Shown one piece after another: positions 1 to 9,136 of a stretch of DNA of 64,000 nt (within the stretch, counting starts at the first letter, position 1; the number at the start of each line of letters is the position of its first letter). The stretch is from JAWWOL01 sp033851545 (GTDB lineage: Bacteria > Actinomycetota > Actinomycetes > JAWWOL01): contig JAWWOO010000004.1 in assembly GCA_033851545.1 (NCBI GenBank), positions 112,193 to 176,192 on the forward strand. Direction: 5' to 3'. Position numbers and translations under genes: made by a program. The notes below the pieces were generated by a model. The model was not told where the DNA came from and made no database searches. It worked only from the letters and a program-made list of their open reading frames with translations.

Positions 1-1630
1 TGACCACGTAGTTCTGCTTCTCGTTGTGGATGTACGGCCCGACCTGCTGGCAGTGGATGCTGGCCGCGGGGTCGAACGTCGTGCAGGTCTGCCAGGGCGA
101 CAGCACATTGCCGACGTACGAGGAGAGCACGACCTTGCCGCTCGGCGACACGGCCACCGAGGAGAAGACCGAGTCGGCGACCCCGGGGTTGGCGGGGGCG
201 TTGAGCGTGCTGCCGTCTGGCTGGGTGACCGGGTAGCCGGTGGGAACCCGGGCCACGTCGGTGCCCGGAACGGCAACCGGCGTCGACCAGGTGGCGCCCC
301 CGTCGGTGGAGATGCTGGAAACCGCCTGGGCGTGGCAACCGGCCGGCTCGGTGCCGGCGAACGCACAGAAGTTGGCCACCGAGTAGACGCCGCCCCAGCT
401 GTCCTTCATCGACGACGACCAGGTCGCGTACAGGGCTCCGGTCGTGGCGCTGATGTCGGCCATCGGGAAGCTGTTCACCCGGAACGCGGTGTTCTTGGGC
501 GAGCCGATCTCCTGCAGCGGCGCCACCACTACCGGCTTGCTCCAGGTGCTGCCGCCGTCGGTGGACTTCACCATGTACGTGGAGTCCAGCGCCGACTTGC
601 GGGTGGCCCCGTCCCAGAAGACGTAGACGGTCCCGTCCGGGCCGACCACCGGGTGCGATCCCTGCCCGTACAGCACGTTGCCGACGATGGACTTCGGCGT
701 GCTGAACGTCGCGCCGCCGTCGCTGGAGTGCGCCTCGAAGATCGGGGACTGCACGTAGGCCCCGGTCTGCGCGGAGAACACGAACCTGGTGAACGTCACG
801 TAGACCCGGTCACGGTAGGGGCTCGCCGCAAAGTGGTCGGCGGCGATCCACTCCTTGTCGTTGAAGACGGCCGGCGAGGTGGTCGGATTGATGAACGTGG
901 GCTGGCTCCACGACAATGCGCCGGCGCCGCTGAAGCTGCCGCGGCTGACCGTCACCGTGTTCGGTGCGCTGGTGCGGTTGAAGCCGAGTCCGGCGTAGTA
1001 GACGTGCCCGCGGCTGTCGAAGGCCAGGGCCGGGTCACCGCCGGCGTCGTACGGGCCACCGGTAAGGTGCTCGACACCGGGGATCAGCGTGCCGATGTGG
1101 CTGGGGTCTGAGCTGTTACAACACCACGTGGTCCCGCCGTCGTTGGAGAAGTAGGTGCCGGAGTAACCGTCGCCGAGGGCACTGCACGGAGTGCCACTGA
1201 CGGTGCAGCTCCACGTACGGGTCACGTAGTCGTTGGCGGACCCGACGACGCGGGCCGGATTGTTGGGGTCGACCGCGATCGCCGTCTCGTTCTGGGGAGC
1301 GGCTGCGGTGTCCTGGTTGACCGTGACGTCGGGCGGCAGCACGCTCGAGCCGGCACCGCCGTTGGTGATCGTTGCGCCGTCAGGGGCGAGCACGTCGGCT
1401 GCCGTGGTGGCCTCTGCCTCCTCCTCGATGAAGGCCGAGAAGCGGATGTTCAGTCCGGCGGTGCCGTTGACCGAGGCCACTTTGGCTTTGAGGGTCGAGA
1501 GGTCGGTCGATGCGCTCGACGAGCCGGCAGCCGCGTTCCCGGCTCCAGCTCCGGCGAATGCCACCAGGGGCAAAGCCAGGGTCATTGCGGACACGAGCGC
1601 CAGCGATCGGATCCGGGTTAACGGGGGCAT
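1..1630 (-). CDS. Secreted Asp-box (sialidase/BNR-like) protein, 3' end outside window
   Basis: The reading frame starts at the ATG at 1630 and runs off the left edge, so about 543 residues are visible. A signal peptide opens it (MPPLTRIRSLALVSAMTLAL, then an Ala/Gly-rich stretch). Four Asp-box motifs (S-x-D-x-G-x-x-W/F) are readable: SNDGGTTW, SSDGGATF, STDGGSTW and STDGGATW. These mark a beta-propeller of the sialidase/BNR type, in which each motif closes a blade. The protein is expected to be exported. Sialidase activity is not shown, because many actinobacterial proteins with this layout have no known substrate and I did not identify the catalytic Arg triad. It is divergent from the S53 protease gene. 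Confidence 0.85.
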   Translation of the reverse strand, partial: MPPLTRIRSLALVSAMTLALPLVAFAGAGAGNAAAGSSSASTDLSTLKAKVASVNGTAGLNIRFSAFIEEEAEATTAADVLAPDGATITNGGAGSSVLPPDVTVNQDTAAAPQNETAIAVDPNNPARVVGSANDYVTRTWSCTVSGTPCSALGDGYSGTYFSNDGGTTWCCNSSDPSHIGTLIPGVEHLTGGPYDAGGDPALAFDSRGHVYYAGLGFNRTSAPNTVTVSRGSFSGAGALSWSQPTFINPTTSPAVFNDKEWIAADHFAASPYRDRVYVTFTRFVFSAQTGAYVQSPIFEAHSSDGGATFSTPKSIVGNVLYGQGSHPVVGPDGTVYVFWDGATRKSALDSTYMVKSTDGGSTWSKPVVVAPLQEIGSPKNTAFRVNSFPMADISATTGALYATWSSSMKDSWGGVYSVANFCAFAGTEPAGCHAQAVSSISTDGGATWSTPVAVPGTDVARVPTGYPVTQPDGSTLNAPANPGVADSVFSSVAVSPSGKVVLSSYVGNVLSPWQTCTTFDPAASIHCQQVGPYIHNEKQNYVV

Positions 1631-1921
1631 GCGTCGTCCTCTCTGAGGCGGCCGCGCCGGGAGTCGGCACGGCCAGATATCGGACGTTAGCCACATACAG
1701 GGCCAAGCGGAAGGACCTGGAACCGACTCTTAGGCAAGATCTCGGTGCCCAATTCCGCGCCCTGCCGACACCGTCCGGCGGCGTCATCTGCCGGTGACCC
1801 AGCCGTCACAAGTGCGTTACTCCGGTTGACTCCGCTTCACTCTGGTGTGGACTTCGCCCGGTTGTGCTGCGAAAGTGCCGAGAGCGGCTTCCGGCCGCTT
1901 TTGTCCGCCTTGGAGGTCGCC

Positions 1922-3097
1922 TTGTCCCGCCGTCCCTTCCTGACCGCACTGAGCACACTGGCCCTGGTCACATCGACGCTCGTCGCCGGCGCCGTGCCGG
2001 CCGGCGCGGCCGCGTCCCCGACCGGAGCAGCGCACCGAGCCGCACGGGTGTGCGCCGCAGCGCCGGCGGGTTACGCAGCCTGCGCCTCCCGCGTGGTGGC
2101 CGACGCCGCCGGCAAACCCATCGCGCACGCGACCCCGGCCGGCTACGGGCCGTCGGACATCCGGTCCGCGTACGCCCTCACCGGAAAGAGCAGCGGAGGC
2201 CGGACGGTCGCGATCGTCGATGCCTACGACGATCCGACGGCAGAGTCCGACCTGTCGGCCTATCGGGCCCAGTTCGGCCTGACGGCCTGCACGACGGCGA
2301 ACGGCTGCTTCCGCAAGGTCAACCAGTCCGGCGGCAGCACACCGCCGCGGACCAACGGCGGCTGGGCGCAGGAGATCTCGCTCGACCTCGACATGGTGTC
2401 GGCAACCTGTCCGGACTGCCACATCCTGCTGGTGGAGGCGAGCTCCGCGTCCTTTGCCAACCTCGGTACGGCCGTCAACACCGCGGCCAGGCTGGGCGCC
2501 TCGGCCATCTCGAACAGCTACGGCGGGAGCGACTCGTCCGCGCTCAGTGCGTACAACCACCCGGGAATTGCGGTGACCGCCTCCACCGGTGACGCAGGTT
2601 ACGGCGTCGAGTCACCCGCCTCGTTCGGCACGGTCGTCGCGGTGGGGGGCACCTCGCTGACTCGCGCCGGCACCACGCGCGGCTGGTCGGAGTCGGCCTG
2701 GAGTGGCGCGGGCAGCGGGTGCTCGACCTTGAACGCCAGGCCCTCGTGGCAGACCTCGGTCACCAGCTGCTCCGGCAAGGCCAACGCGGACGTCTCGGCC
2801 GTTGCCGACCCGAACACCGGTGTCGCGGTCTACGACTCGACCTCGTACAAGGGTGCCCGAGGATGGATGGTCTTCGGCGGCACGAGCGTGTCCTCGCCGA
2901 TCGTGGGGTCCGTCTACGCCCTGTCGGGCAACACCGCCGGCTATCCCGCCTCGTACACCTGGGGACACGCGTCGGGCCTGTTCGACGTGACCTCCGGCTC
3001 GAACGGCAGCTGCCCAACGGCAGTGTGGTGCAAGGCCGGCGTCGGGTGGGACGGGCCGACCGGGCTGGGGACACCCAACGGCACGACGGCATTCTGA
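1922..3097 (+). CDS. Secreted S53 (sedolisin-type) serine protease
   Basis: A 391-residue protein starting at TTG 1922, chosen because GGAGGT lies four bases upstream and a signal peptide follows at once (MSRRPFLTALSTLALVTSTL). The frame is open further upstream, but that part is not protein-like. Sedolisin landmarks are present: a Glu-x-x-x-Asp pair (QEISLDLD, E151 and D155) and the nucleophile in GGTSVSSP (S322). The family cleaves peptides with a Ser-Glu-Asp triad and often works at acidic pH. No long prodomain is evident, only about 60 residues between the signal peptide and the core. The protein is predicted to be secreted. It converges with the gene at 3114. Confidence 0.88.
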   Translation: MSRRPFLTALSTLALVTSTLVAGAVPAGAAASPTGAAHRAARVCAAAPAGYAACASRVVADAAGKPIAHATPAGYGPSDIRSAYALTGKSSGGRTVAIVDAYDDPTAESDLSAYRAQFGLTACTTANGCFRKVNQSGGSTPPRTNGGWAQEISLDLDMVSATCPDCHILLVEASSASFANLGTAVNTAARLGASAISNSYGGSDSSALSAYNHPGIAVTASTGDAGYGVESPASFGTVVAVGGTSLTRAGTTRGWSESAWSGAGSGCSTLNARPSWQTSVTSCSGKANADVSAVADPNTGVAVYDSTSYKGARGWMVFGGTSVSSPIVGSVYALSGNTAGYPASYTWGHASGLFDVTSGSNGSCPTAVWCKAGVGWDGPTGLGTPNGTTAF

Positions 3098-3113
3098 TCC
3101 GGACGCCGCTGGG

Positions 3114-3593
3114 TCAGAGCTCCACAGCGCTCTCGAGGTGGACGATCGCGTCGAGGTCCCGGGTGGCGTCCGCGAGGCCACCCGGGGTGTGGGTCAGCCA
3201 GTGCTCGAGACCGGCGACCATGGCGTCGACGTGGGCATAGCGGCCCTGGTCGTCGCTGAGGTCGATCTCGTAGACGCCGTCCATAAACGCGTGCCAGCTC
3301 GCGTTGGCCACGACGGTCTCGGCGTTCGCCTGCTCGGCGTGATTCTCGTAGTGCAGGCCGAGCGCCAGGATCTCCTCGAACGCCAGCAGCACGTGCTCGT
3401 ACGTCATCGGAGTGAACATCCTCGGGCGAAGCAGCCCGTCGTCGACCGGCAGCTGCAGGGTCTCCCGTACGGCCCGGTGCCAGGCTTTGGGCGCCTCGCC
3501 GCCCTCGTAGCAGACGCCGATCCAGACCAGGCAGTCCCGCAGCACCTCGTGGCGCCGGGTGGTGGTCGGCAGGCCGGTACGGAACTCGGTCAT
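3114..3593 (-). CDS. Conserved hypothetical protein, 159 aa
   Basis: The start is the ATG at 3593, with GGAGAG seven bases upstream. The product is a soluble, mostly helical acidic protein with several Trp and His residues (VWIGVCYEGGEAPKAWHRAV, HEVLRDCLVWIG). No signal peptide, membrane segment or catalytic motif is visible. It is divergent from the GGDEF-EAL gene at 3699 and converges on the S53 protease gene with 16 bases between the stops. The long open frame that continues upstream is antisense to the GGDEF-EAL gene and is not part of this gene. I do not recognise the family. Confidence 0.75.
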   Translation of the reverse strand: MTEFRTGLPTTTRRHEVLRDCLVWIGVCYEGGEAPKAWHRAVRETLQLPVDDGLLRPRMFTPMTYEHVLLAFEEILALGLHYENHAEQANAETVVANASWHAFMDGVYEIDLSDDQGRYAHVDAMVAGLEHWLTHTPGGLADATRDLDAIVHLESAVEL

Positions 3594-3698
3594 CGTGCTG
3601 CTCTCCATCCGTGCAGTCGTGCTGGCAGGGCCAAGGGGCGGCGACGATCCGACGTCGCCGTGTATCTGTCGGCAGAGCGGCGCGGCCCGTGAGCGGTC

Positions 3699-5945
3699 GT
3701 GCCAGCAGATTTGCGAAGCGCCCCGGCTGCGGACGGCCGCCCCCGTACAGTCGAAGTGTGGCGAAGACACACAACCGCAGAGACGCCCGCCTTGGCTGAG
3801 ATCAATCTGGCCGAGACGCTTCAGCTGGTGGCCGACACGATTGTCGAGTCGCTCGGCTTCGACGTCGCGGTGATCAACCTGCTCGACGACGACCGCCAGG
3901 CGATGGTGGTGGCAGCGGTGACGGGGCCCGAGGAGCTTCGCGCCACGCTGCTGCACCGCCGCCAAGGGCTGAAGGGCTGGGCGCAGCTGCTGGCGGCCAG
4001 CGAGCCGTGGGGCAGGCTGCGGTTCCTCGACCACGCCAAGTCGACCGTCGATCCGGCGGACATCCTGTCCTGGATCCCGGACCTGCCGATCAGTGACGAC
4101 CCCAACGCCTGGCACCCCGAGGACTCCCTGTTCGCGCCGCTGGAAGCGCCGGACGGCCGCCAGCTCGGCATGCTGTCCGTCGACGTGCCCCGGGACGGTC
4201 TGCGGCCGGACGCGTCGACCCGCCACGCGCTTGAGGCGTTGGCCGTCACCGCCTCGCTCGCCATCCAGCACGCGACCCTGGCGGCGGAGAGCCGACGGGT
4301 CAGCGCGCGGTTCCGGGCGGTGTTCGACGCCAGTCCGATCCCGGTCGGCCTGCTGGGCGCGGACCGGTGCGTCGTCAGCCTGAACGACGCCTTCTGCCGG
4401 TTCCTGGCCCGGCCCCGGGAGGACGTGGTCGGCCACAACCCGCTGGAGTTCACCCACCCGGACGACGTGGGCTCGGGTCTGGCCATCCTGCACGCGATGC
4501 GGTCGGACTGCAGCGACGCGGCGGACGCGGCGCCGGTCGAGAAGCGCTACCTCCTGCCGGACGGCTCGGTCGTCTGGGCCCGGCTGCACCTGGCAGCCCT
4601 CCGCAGCCCTGACGAACCCGACATGCTGATCTCCCAGCTGGAGGACATCACCGACCGCAAGCGGGCCGAGGCGCGGCTCCTCCAGCAGGCGCACTTCGAC
4701 ACCCTGACGGGACTGCCGAACCGGGCCAACTCGATGCGCCGGCTGCGCGCGGCCCTGGAGGCCGATATCGAGGCCGGGACGCTGACAGCGGTCTTCTTCT
4801 GCGACGTGGACCGGCTCAAGCTGGTCAACGACGCGCACGGCCACGCGGTCGGGGACGCCTACCTCCAGGAGATTGCCCGCCGGATCCAGGCCACCGTCCG
4901 CAGCGATGACACCGTGGGCCGCCTCGGCGGGGACGAGTTCGTCGTGGTGCTGCCCGCTGTCGGCAGCCCGACCGAGGCGCTCGGTCTCGCCGGCCGGGTG
5001 ATCGACGCCGTACGACAGCCGTTGCGGCTGGGCGGCGAGGGCTTCAGCCCGTCGGTGTCCCTGGGCATCGCCTACGCCGCCGGTGCCAGCAGCACACCCG
5101 ACGAGATGCTCGCCCAGGCCGACACGGCCATGTACCGCGCCAAGACGGAGGACCGCGGGTCCTGGCGCGTTCACGACACCGCCGTCAAGAACTCCGCCGT
5201 CAGCCAGCTGCAGCTCCGCAGCGACGTGGCCGCCGCGCTGGAGCTGGAGCAGTTCGTCCTGCACTACCAGCCCATCGTGCGACTCTCCGACCGCAAGGTC
5301 ATGGGGTACGAGGCCCTGCTGCGCTGGCAGCATCCGACCCGCGGATTGCTTGCCCCCGCGGCATTTCTCGACGTCATCCTCGACAGCGAGTACGAGACGC
5401 CGGTCACCGACTGGGTGCTGCGACAGGCGTGCCGGGACGCTGCCCGCCGACCGAGGGACCAGCGCCGGGTCAACGTGAACGTCAGCTCGATCCAGGTCGG
5501 CCGGCGCGACCTGCCCGATCTCGTACTGGCCTGCCTCCGTGACAGTGGGCTCGAGGCCGGCGACCTGGTCCTCGAGCTCACCGAGGACCGGCTGCTGTCC
5601 CGGCCGGACGGCGCCGAGCTGCTGGACCGGCTACGCAGCCTCGGGGTGTCCATCGCCATCGACGACTTCGGCACCGGTTACGCCGGTTTGCAGTACCTGC
5701 AACGGTTTCCGCACATCAACATCATCAAGCTGGACCGCAGCTTCATCGCCGGGCTGTGGCAGGACGAGGTGAGTGAGCACATCGTGCGGGGCGTCGTCGA
5801 CATCGCCCACAGCTGCGGGCTGACGATGGTCGTCGAAGGGGTCGAGACGGCAGAGCAGGCCGAGTTCGTCAGACAGTTGGGGGCGGATGCCGCTCAGGGC
5901 TACTACTTCGGCCGGCCGGAGCCGTACGCGGAGCTGCACGAGTAA
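3699..5945 (+). CDS. GAF-PAS-GGDEF-EAL c-di-GMP signalling protein
   Basis: About 748 residues: GAF-like sensor (roughly 30-190), PAS (about 204-325), GGDEF (about 332-490) and EAL (about 512-748). The cyclase active site reads GRLGGDEF near residue 410, and an RSDD I-site lies five residues before it, so product inhibition is plausible. The phosphodiesterase domain keeps YEALLRW, LELTED, IDDFGTGYAG, KLDRSF, VVEGVET and QGYYFGRP, so both opposing activities look intact. No membrane segment is seen, so it is a cytoplasmic sensor. The start is uncertain: the first codon at 3699 is followed by a weak 19-residue leader, and GTG 3756 is an alternative. Confidence 0.93.
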   Translation: MPADLRSAPAADGRPRTVEVWRRHTTAETPALAEINLAETLQLVADTIVESLGFDVAVINLLDDDRQAMVVAAVTGPEELRATLLHRRQGLKGWAQLLAASEPWGRLRFLDHAKSTVDPADILSWIPDLPISDDPNAWHPEDSLFAPLEAPDGRQLGMLSVDVPRDGLRPDASTRHALEALAVTASLAIQHATLAAESRRVSARFRAVFDASPIPVGLLGADRCVVSLNDAFCRFLARPREDVVGHNPLEFTHPDDVGSGLAILHAMRSDCSDAADAAPVEKRYLLPDGSVVWARLHLAALRSPDEPDMLISQLEDITDRKRAEARLLQQAHFDTLTGLPNRANSMRRLRAALEADIEAGTLTAVFFCDVDRLKLVNDAHGHAVGDAYLQEIARRIQATVRSDDTVGRLGGDEFVVVLPAVGSPTEALGLAGRVIDAVRQPLRLGGEGFSPSVSLGIAYAAGASSTPDEMLAQADTAMYRAKTEDRGSWRVHDTAVKNSAVSQLQLRSDVAAALELEQFVLHYQPIVRLSDRKVMGYEALLRWQHPTRGLLAPAAFLDVILDSEYETPVTDWVLRQACRDAARRPRDQRRVNVNVSSIQVGRRDLPDLVLACLRDSGLEAGDLVLELTEDRLLSRPDGAELLDRLRSLGVSIAIDDFGTGYAGLQYLQRFPHINIIKLDRSFIAGLWQDEVSEHIVRGVVDIAHSCGLTMVVEGVETAEQAEFVRQLGADAAQGYYFGRPEPYAELHE

Positions 5946-5991
5946 TCCGCCCCACGCCACCCCCTTCTGCGCTCCTCGTACCAGGGCCGCG

Positions 5992-6504
5992 TCAGCCGCC
6001 GTTGTGGCTGACCGCCCGCAACGACGTGACCTTGTTCGGCGCCGGCTCGCCCGGCAGATGCAGATAGCTCTCCAAACCGTGAACGCCGGCAACCCGGCAG
6101 GCGATCTGTTCGGCCAGCTCCATCTCCTGGCGCGTGCTCACCTGACCGCGCAGCACCGCTGTCCGCTCGCTGACCTCGATGCTGACGTCACCCATCGCGA
6201 TGCCGGCAGCGCGTAGCGCTTGATGGATCAACTGCTTGACGTCCACGTCATCGGTCGGGTACGGGACGCCACCGCCGATCGCGCGACGGGCGGCGCCGCG
6301 GAGCCGGCCCCGCTGGTAGCGCGCCTGCGCGCCGACGCGCCGCGCCTGGTGACGGGCCCGTGAGGCGGCCTGGTCGGCGAGCTTGCGGCGGCGTGCCTTG
6401 CCCCGGTCGGGATCGAACAAATAGCTGAGGCCAGCGCCGACCGCCGCCGCCACCGGTGCAGTGACCGCCGCGGTGACCTTGATGCTGCGGGTCCGAATGT
6501 TCAT
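5992..6504 (-). CDS. Membrane-anchored BON-domain protein
   Basis: A 170-residue protein from ATG 6504, with GGGAAGA upstream. Residues 8-28 form a hydrophobic segment ending in YLFDPDRGKARR, a stretch common before BON domains in actinobacteria. A very basic Arg/Ala linker follows, then one BON domain at about 90-150 (DVKQLIHQALRAAG, VSERTAVLRGQV). BON domains are thought to bind membranes or lipids and are often linked to envelope stress. The gene stands alone between the convergent GGDEF-EAL gene and a terminator-like hairpin. Confidence 0.82.
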   Translation of the reverse strand: MNIRTRSIKVTAAVTAPVAAAVGAGLSYLFDPDRGKARRRKLADQAASRARHQARRVGAQARYQRGRLRGAARRAIGGGVPYPTDDVDVKQLIHQALRAAGIAMGDVSIEVSERTAVLRGQVSTRQEMELAEQIACRVAGVHGLESYLHLPGEPAPNKVTSLRAVSHNGG

Positions 6505-6700
6505 GGCTGTCTTCCCTGTGCGTTTCTTGGCGAAGGCGAACTCCTGCTCCTGACGTCAGCGAGTTCGGAACACTCGCCTCCTACCCCGGTTCGGGCTTCG
6601 AAAAGCGGTCATCGGCCGGTACGGGGTGCGTGGTGCCCGCGACACTGGGGCGACTACCGGCCCCGATTCCCCCTTCGCTCAGGACCCCCTGTCCCGCGTG

Positions 6701-6733
6701 TCTGCGTTGCCCGCGATCTACGGGCAACGCAGA
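6701..6733 (-). terminator. Hairpin downstream of hydrolase operon
   Basis: A perfect 13-bp stem (TCTGCGTTGCCCG at 6701-6713, complement at 6721-6733) closes a 7-base loop. It lies 57 bases beyond the stop of the hydrolase gene and probably ends that leftward operon. No U-tract follows, which is usual in high-GC actinobacteria. Confidence 0.6.
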
Positions 6734-6790
6734 GCCGTCGCAAAGGCGTACCCCGGAAGGGAGCGGGAGGGGCGAGATCAGCCGGGCCGT

Positions 6791-7471
6791 TCAGCCGGAA
6801 TCCCGATCGGCAAGGCCGAGGAGGTGGCGGGCGAACCAGCCGGCGGCGAGCTCCGAGGCTGTCTCCAGCGTGCCCGGCTCCTCGAACAGGTGAGTGGCAC
6901 CGTCGACCACCTCGAGCCGGTGTTCGCAGTGCATCCGGCGACTGGCCCGCTCATTGAGCTCGAGCACCTCACGGTCGCGGCCGCCCACGATCAGCAACGT
7001 CGGCGCGGTCACCAGCGGCAACGCGTCTCCGGCAAGATCCGGGCGACCACCCCGGGAGACGATCGCGGCGATCCGGTCGCCTTGACGGGCCGCGGCGACC
7101 AGGGCGGCGGCAGCACCGGTACTGGCGCCGAAGTAGCCGATCACCTCGGGTCGCGGCTCGGGTCGGGCGTCGAGCCAGCCCACGGCGCCGACAAGCCTGT
7201 CGGCCAGCCGGTCGACGTCGAACCGCAACCGGCCACCGCCTCGTTCGAGGGCGTCCTCGGCCTCGGTGAGCAGGTCGAGCAGCAGCGTGCCGAACCCGTC
7301 GGCGTGCAGGCGACGCGCGACGGCCTGGTTGCGCGGGCTGTGCCGGCTGCTGCCGCTGCCGTGCGCGAAGACCACGAGCGGGCCACGCGGCGCGACAACG
7401 GCCAAGTCGGCACCGAGCCTGCCGACAGCGGGTAGGTCGATCTCGACTGCGTCGACATGCACTGTGCTCAT
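6791..7471 (-). CDS. Dienelactone-hydrolase-like alpha/beta hydrolase
   Basis: A 226-residue protein from ATG 7471, with GGAGGA upstream. It has the alpha/beta hydrolase plan: VVFAHGSGSSRHSPRN (oxyanion region), nucleophile elbow GYFGASTGAA, acid in IVGGRD, and catalytic His in GATHLFEEPG. The closest type is the dienelactone-hydrolase/phosphoribosyltransferase-associated hydrolase group; the substrate is unknown. It is cytoplasmic. Its start lies 18 bases after the stop of the small membrane protein gene, so the two probably share a transcript. Confidence 0.85.
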   Translation of the reverse strand: MSTVHVDAVEIDLPAVGRLGADLAVVAPRGPLVVFAHGSGSSRHSPRNQAVARRLHADGFGTLLLDLLTEAEDALERGGGRLRFDVDRLADRLVGAVGWLDARPEPRPEVIGYFGASTGAAAALVAAARQGDRIAAIVSRGGRPDLAGDALPLVTAPTLLIVGGRDREVLELNERASRRMHCEHRLEVVDGATHLFEEPGTLETASELAAGWFARHLLGLADRDSG

Positions 7472-7489
7472 GGGAGTCCTCCGCCTCGG

Positions 7490-7768
7490 CTATCCCGGCT
7501 CGCCGCTGCGCTTGCGCCTGATCACCACCAGCAGGTCGACGAGAGCCACCGCGGCGAGGAACGCGAACACCGCCGCGAACCCCGGCGCGCTGACGACGGT
7601 CACGAATACGGCCGCGCCGGCCCCGCAGACCAGCAGACCGAAAGCGGCCAGGATCAGCCGCAACGTCAACGCGCTGCGTGCAGGCGGCGCGCCGCCGATC
7701 CCGGCGGTCGGGTCGTGGTAGTCCTCGCGAGCGACCCCGGGGTGTGGACGCCGCGCTGCTCGGGGCAT
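7490..7768 (-). CDS. Small two-helix membrane protein (DUF6343-like)
   Basis: A 92-residue protein with two predicted membrane helices, about 35-55 (LTLRLILAAFGLLVCGAG) and 60-83 (FAAVFAFLAAVALVDLLVVI), and a basic C-terminal tail (RRKRSGEP). The ARSALTLRL entry to the first helix resembles DUF6343 proteins of actinobacteria; this is a resemblance by eye. It is first in the operon with the hydrolase. The start is uncertain because no clear ribosome site precedes the ATG at 7768. Confidence 0.65.
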   Translation of the reverse strand: MPRAARRPHPGVAREDYHDPTAGIGGAPPARSALTLRLILAAFGLLVCGAGAAVFVTVVSAPGFAAVFAFLAAVALVDLLVVIRRKRSGEPG

Positions 7769-7844
7769 GGGCGGGTGGTTCCCGCGGACGGTTTCCGGAC
7801 ACCTCCGGCCAGCCCCTCCGTCGAGATATCGCCGGGTTACACCG

Positions 7845-8084
7845 TCACCCGGCCGAGAACGGCGGCACGGGCGGGTTCGGCCCCGGCTGCGGGATCGGCT
7901 CCGGTTCCGGCTCCGGCGGGGTGAGCGGCTCCGGCGGGGTCAGCGGCTCCGGTTGCGGCTGGTAGGGCGGCGCGGGCGTCGGAGGCTGATCCGGCGGCAC
8001 CGGGTCCGGCCGTACGGGGATTGGTGGTTCCAGAGGCGGTGCCGTTGCCGTCGCGTGCGAGAGGGTTTGAAGAGACTTGTCCAT
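7845..8084 (-). CDS. Possible small proline-rich protein
   Basis: A 79-residue frame from ATG 8084, an internal start in a longer open frame. After about 20 ordinary residues (MDKSLQTLSHATATAPPLEP) it becomes Pro/Glu-rich, with repeated units such as EPLTPPEPLTPPEPEPEP. The ribosome site is weak. It could be a real secreted or envelope-facing linker protein without a visible signal peptide, or a chance frame in repeat-rich DNA. Confidence 0.4.
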   Translation of the reverse strand: MDKSLQTLSHATATAPPLEPPIPVRPDPVPPDQPPTPAPPYQPQPEPLTPPEPLTPPEPEPEPIPQPGPNPPVPPFSAG

Positions 8085-8141
8085 GGTGAGGTGATGCCCG
8101 CCGTCGGCCCCGGAATGCTGTCTGATGCCAGGCAACCTCGG

Positions 8142-8300
8142 TCAGGTCGTCCCACCACTGCGCCGCGTCAGCAGCGTGTTGACCAGGACGGCGATGACGA
8201 TCAGCGCGCCTCGTACGACATCCTGCAGGAACGAGTTGACGCCCAGGATGACCAGCCCGTTCCCGATCACCGTGATAAACAGGACGCCGACCAGCGGGTG
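8142..8300 (-). pseudogene. C-terminal remnant of a sugar ABC transporter permease
   Basis: Reading leftward, 53 codons ending at a TGA give the typical C-terminus of an RbsC-type permease: VGVLFITVIGNGLVILGVNS, then FLQDVVRGALIVIAVLVN and a basic tail TLLTRRSGG. The piece begins directly behind, and in frame with, the stop codon of the secreted protein gene at 8304. It has no start and lacks the rest of the permease. It is a deletion remnant. Confidence 0.75.
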
Positions 8301-8303
8301 CGG

Positions 8304-9026
8304 TCAGCCGGTGTACGTGGTGACCTGGGTCGCATAGGTGCAGCCCCCGCCATTGACCGCGGCGTAGGCGGTGAGGTCTGTGACGGTCTGCGTCGGCCCG
8401 GTGCCGCGAATGAGGTGCAACGTCATCATCTGCGGGTAGCCGTGGGTCTCGCCGATGTCGGAACCGTTGCTGACGAAGCTCGGCTGGTCGCCGTTCAGGC
8501 TGATCCAGCCGATGGCATCCGGGTCGGTGCTGGACAGGCTGAAGCCCAGACCCGCACTGCCGCAGTAGTTGGCCGACACGGTCACGCGGCCGTTGGTGTA
8601 GATCGGACTGCTGAACCCACCGGCGGTCTGTTCGAAACGGAACGTGCCGAAGGCGGTGGTTCCGTACGCGGCTGCCGGGTGGCCACCGAGCTGGGCCGCG
8701 TTCGTGGCGTTGGTTGCGTTCGTGGCGTTGGTCGCCTGGGTGGCGGTCAGCGCGCTGGCCGCCGTCCCGCCCGCCGCCAGGAAGCGGGCGTCGCTCTGCG
8801 TGCGGCTCCAGTACTGCAGGGGCAGGCTCTTGCTCAGCCGGTCGAGTCCCACGGAGTTCTTCTTCAGGTCGGCGCCGGTGAGCGAGCCGTTCCTGATGGT
8901 CTTGCCGGTCACGGTGCCTGCCTTGATACTCGCGCCGCTGACGGTCACCGCGGCCATCGCGCCGCCGCTCAGGGCGACGGCCAGGGCGAGATGGGCAACG
9001 ACTGCTGCATAACTGGGACGGCGCAC
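8304..9026 (-). CDS. Secreted protein with Asn-Ala-Thr repeat
   Basis: A 240-residue exported protein. An N-terminal hydrophobic signal (residues 6-30) leads into the actinobacterial motif SGASIKAGTVTGKTIRNGSL-TGADL, whose pattern recurs in many secreted actinobacterial proteins. A short tandem repeat ATNATNATNATN follows near residue 100, then a C-terminal beta-rich globular domain with four Cys that could form disulfides. The family has no established function; a cell-surface or spore-surface role is a guess. The gene seems to be cut downstream by a deletion that brought in the permease remnant, but its own C-terminus ends cleanly. Confidence 0.75.
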   Translation of the reverse strand: MRRPSYAAVVAHLALAVALSGGAMAAVTVSGASIKAGTVTGKTIRNGSLTGADLKKNSVGLDRLSKSLPLQYWSRTQSDARFLAAGGTAASALTATQATNATNATNATNAAQLGGHPAAAYGTTAFGTFRFEQTAGGFSSPIYTNGRVTVSANYCGSAGLGFSLSSTDPDAIGWISLNGDQPSFVSNGSDIGETHGYPQMMTLHLIRGTGPTQTVTDLTAYAAVNGGGCTYATQVTTYTG

Positions 9027-9136
9027 GGCGGGACCTCCGGGTCGGGCGGAGGCCGGCGGTCGAGCTCCGCGATCACAACCTTGCGGTGACCGACCCCAGC
9101 GTCAATCGCGGACGAGCATCACTCCCCGACGGAGGG

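Noticed and set aside
3609..5333. Long upstream extension of the 159-aa gene on the minus strand
   Set aside because: It lies antisense to the GGDEF-EAL gene; a good ribosome site sits before ATG 3593.
8304..8306. Programmed stop-codon readthrough into the permease tail
   Set aside because: There is no stimulating structure or conserved context, and the tail is a deletion remnant; the shared frame has a one-in-three chance.
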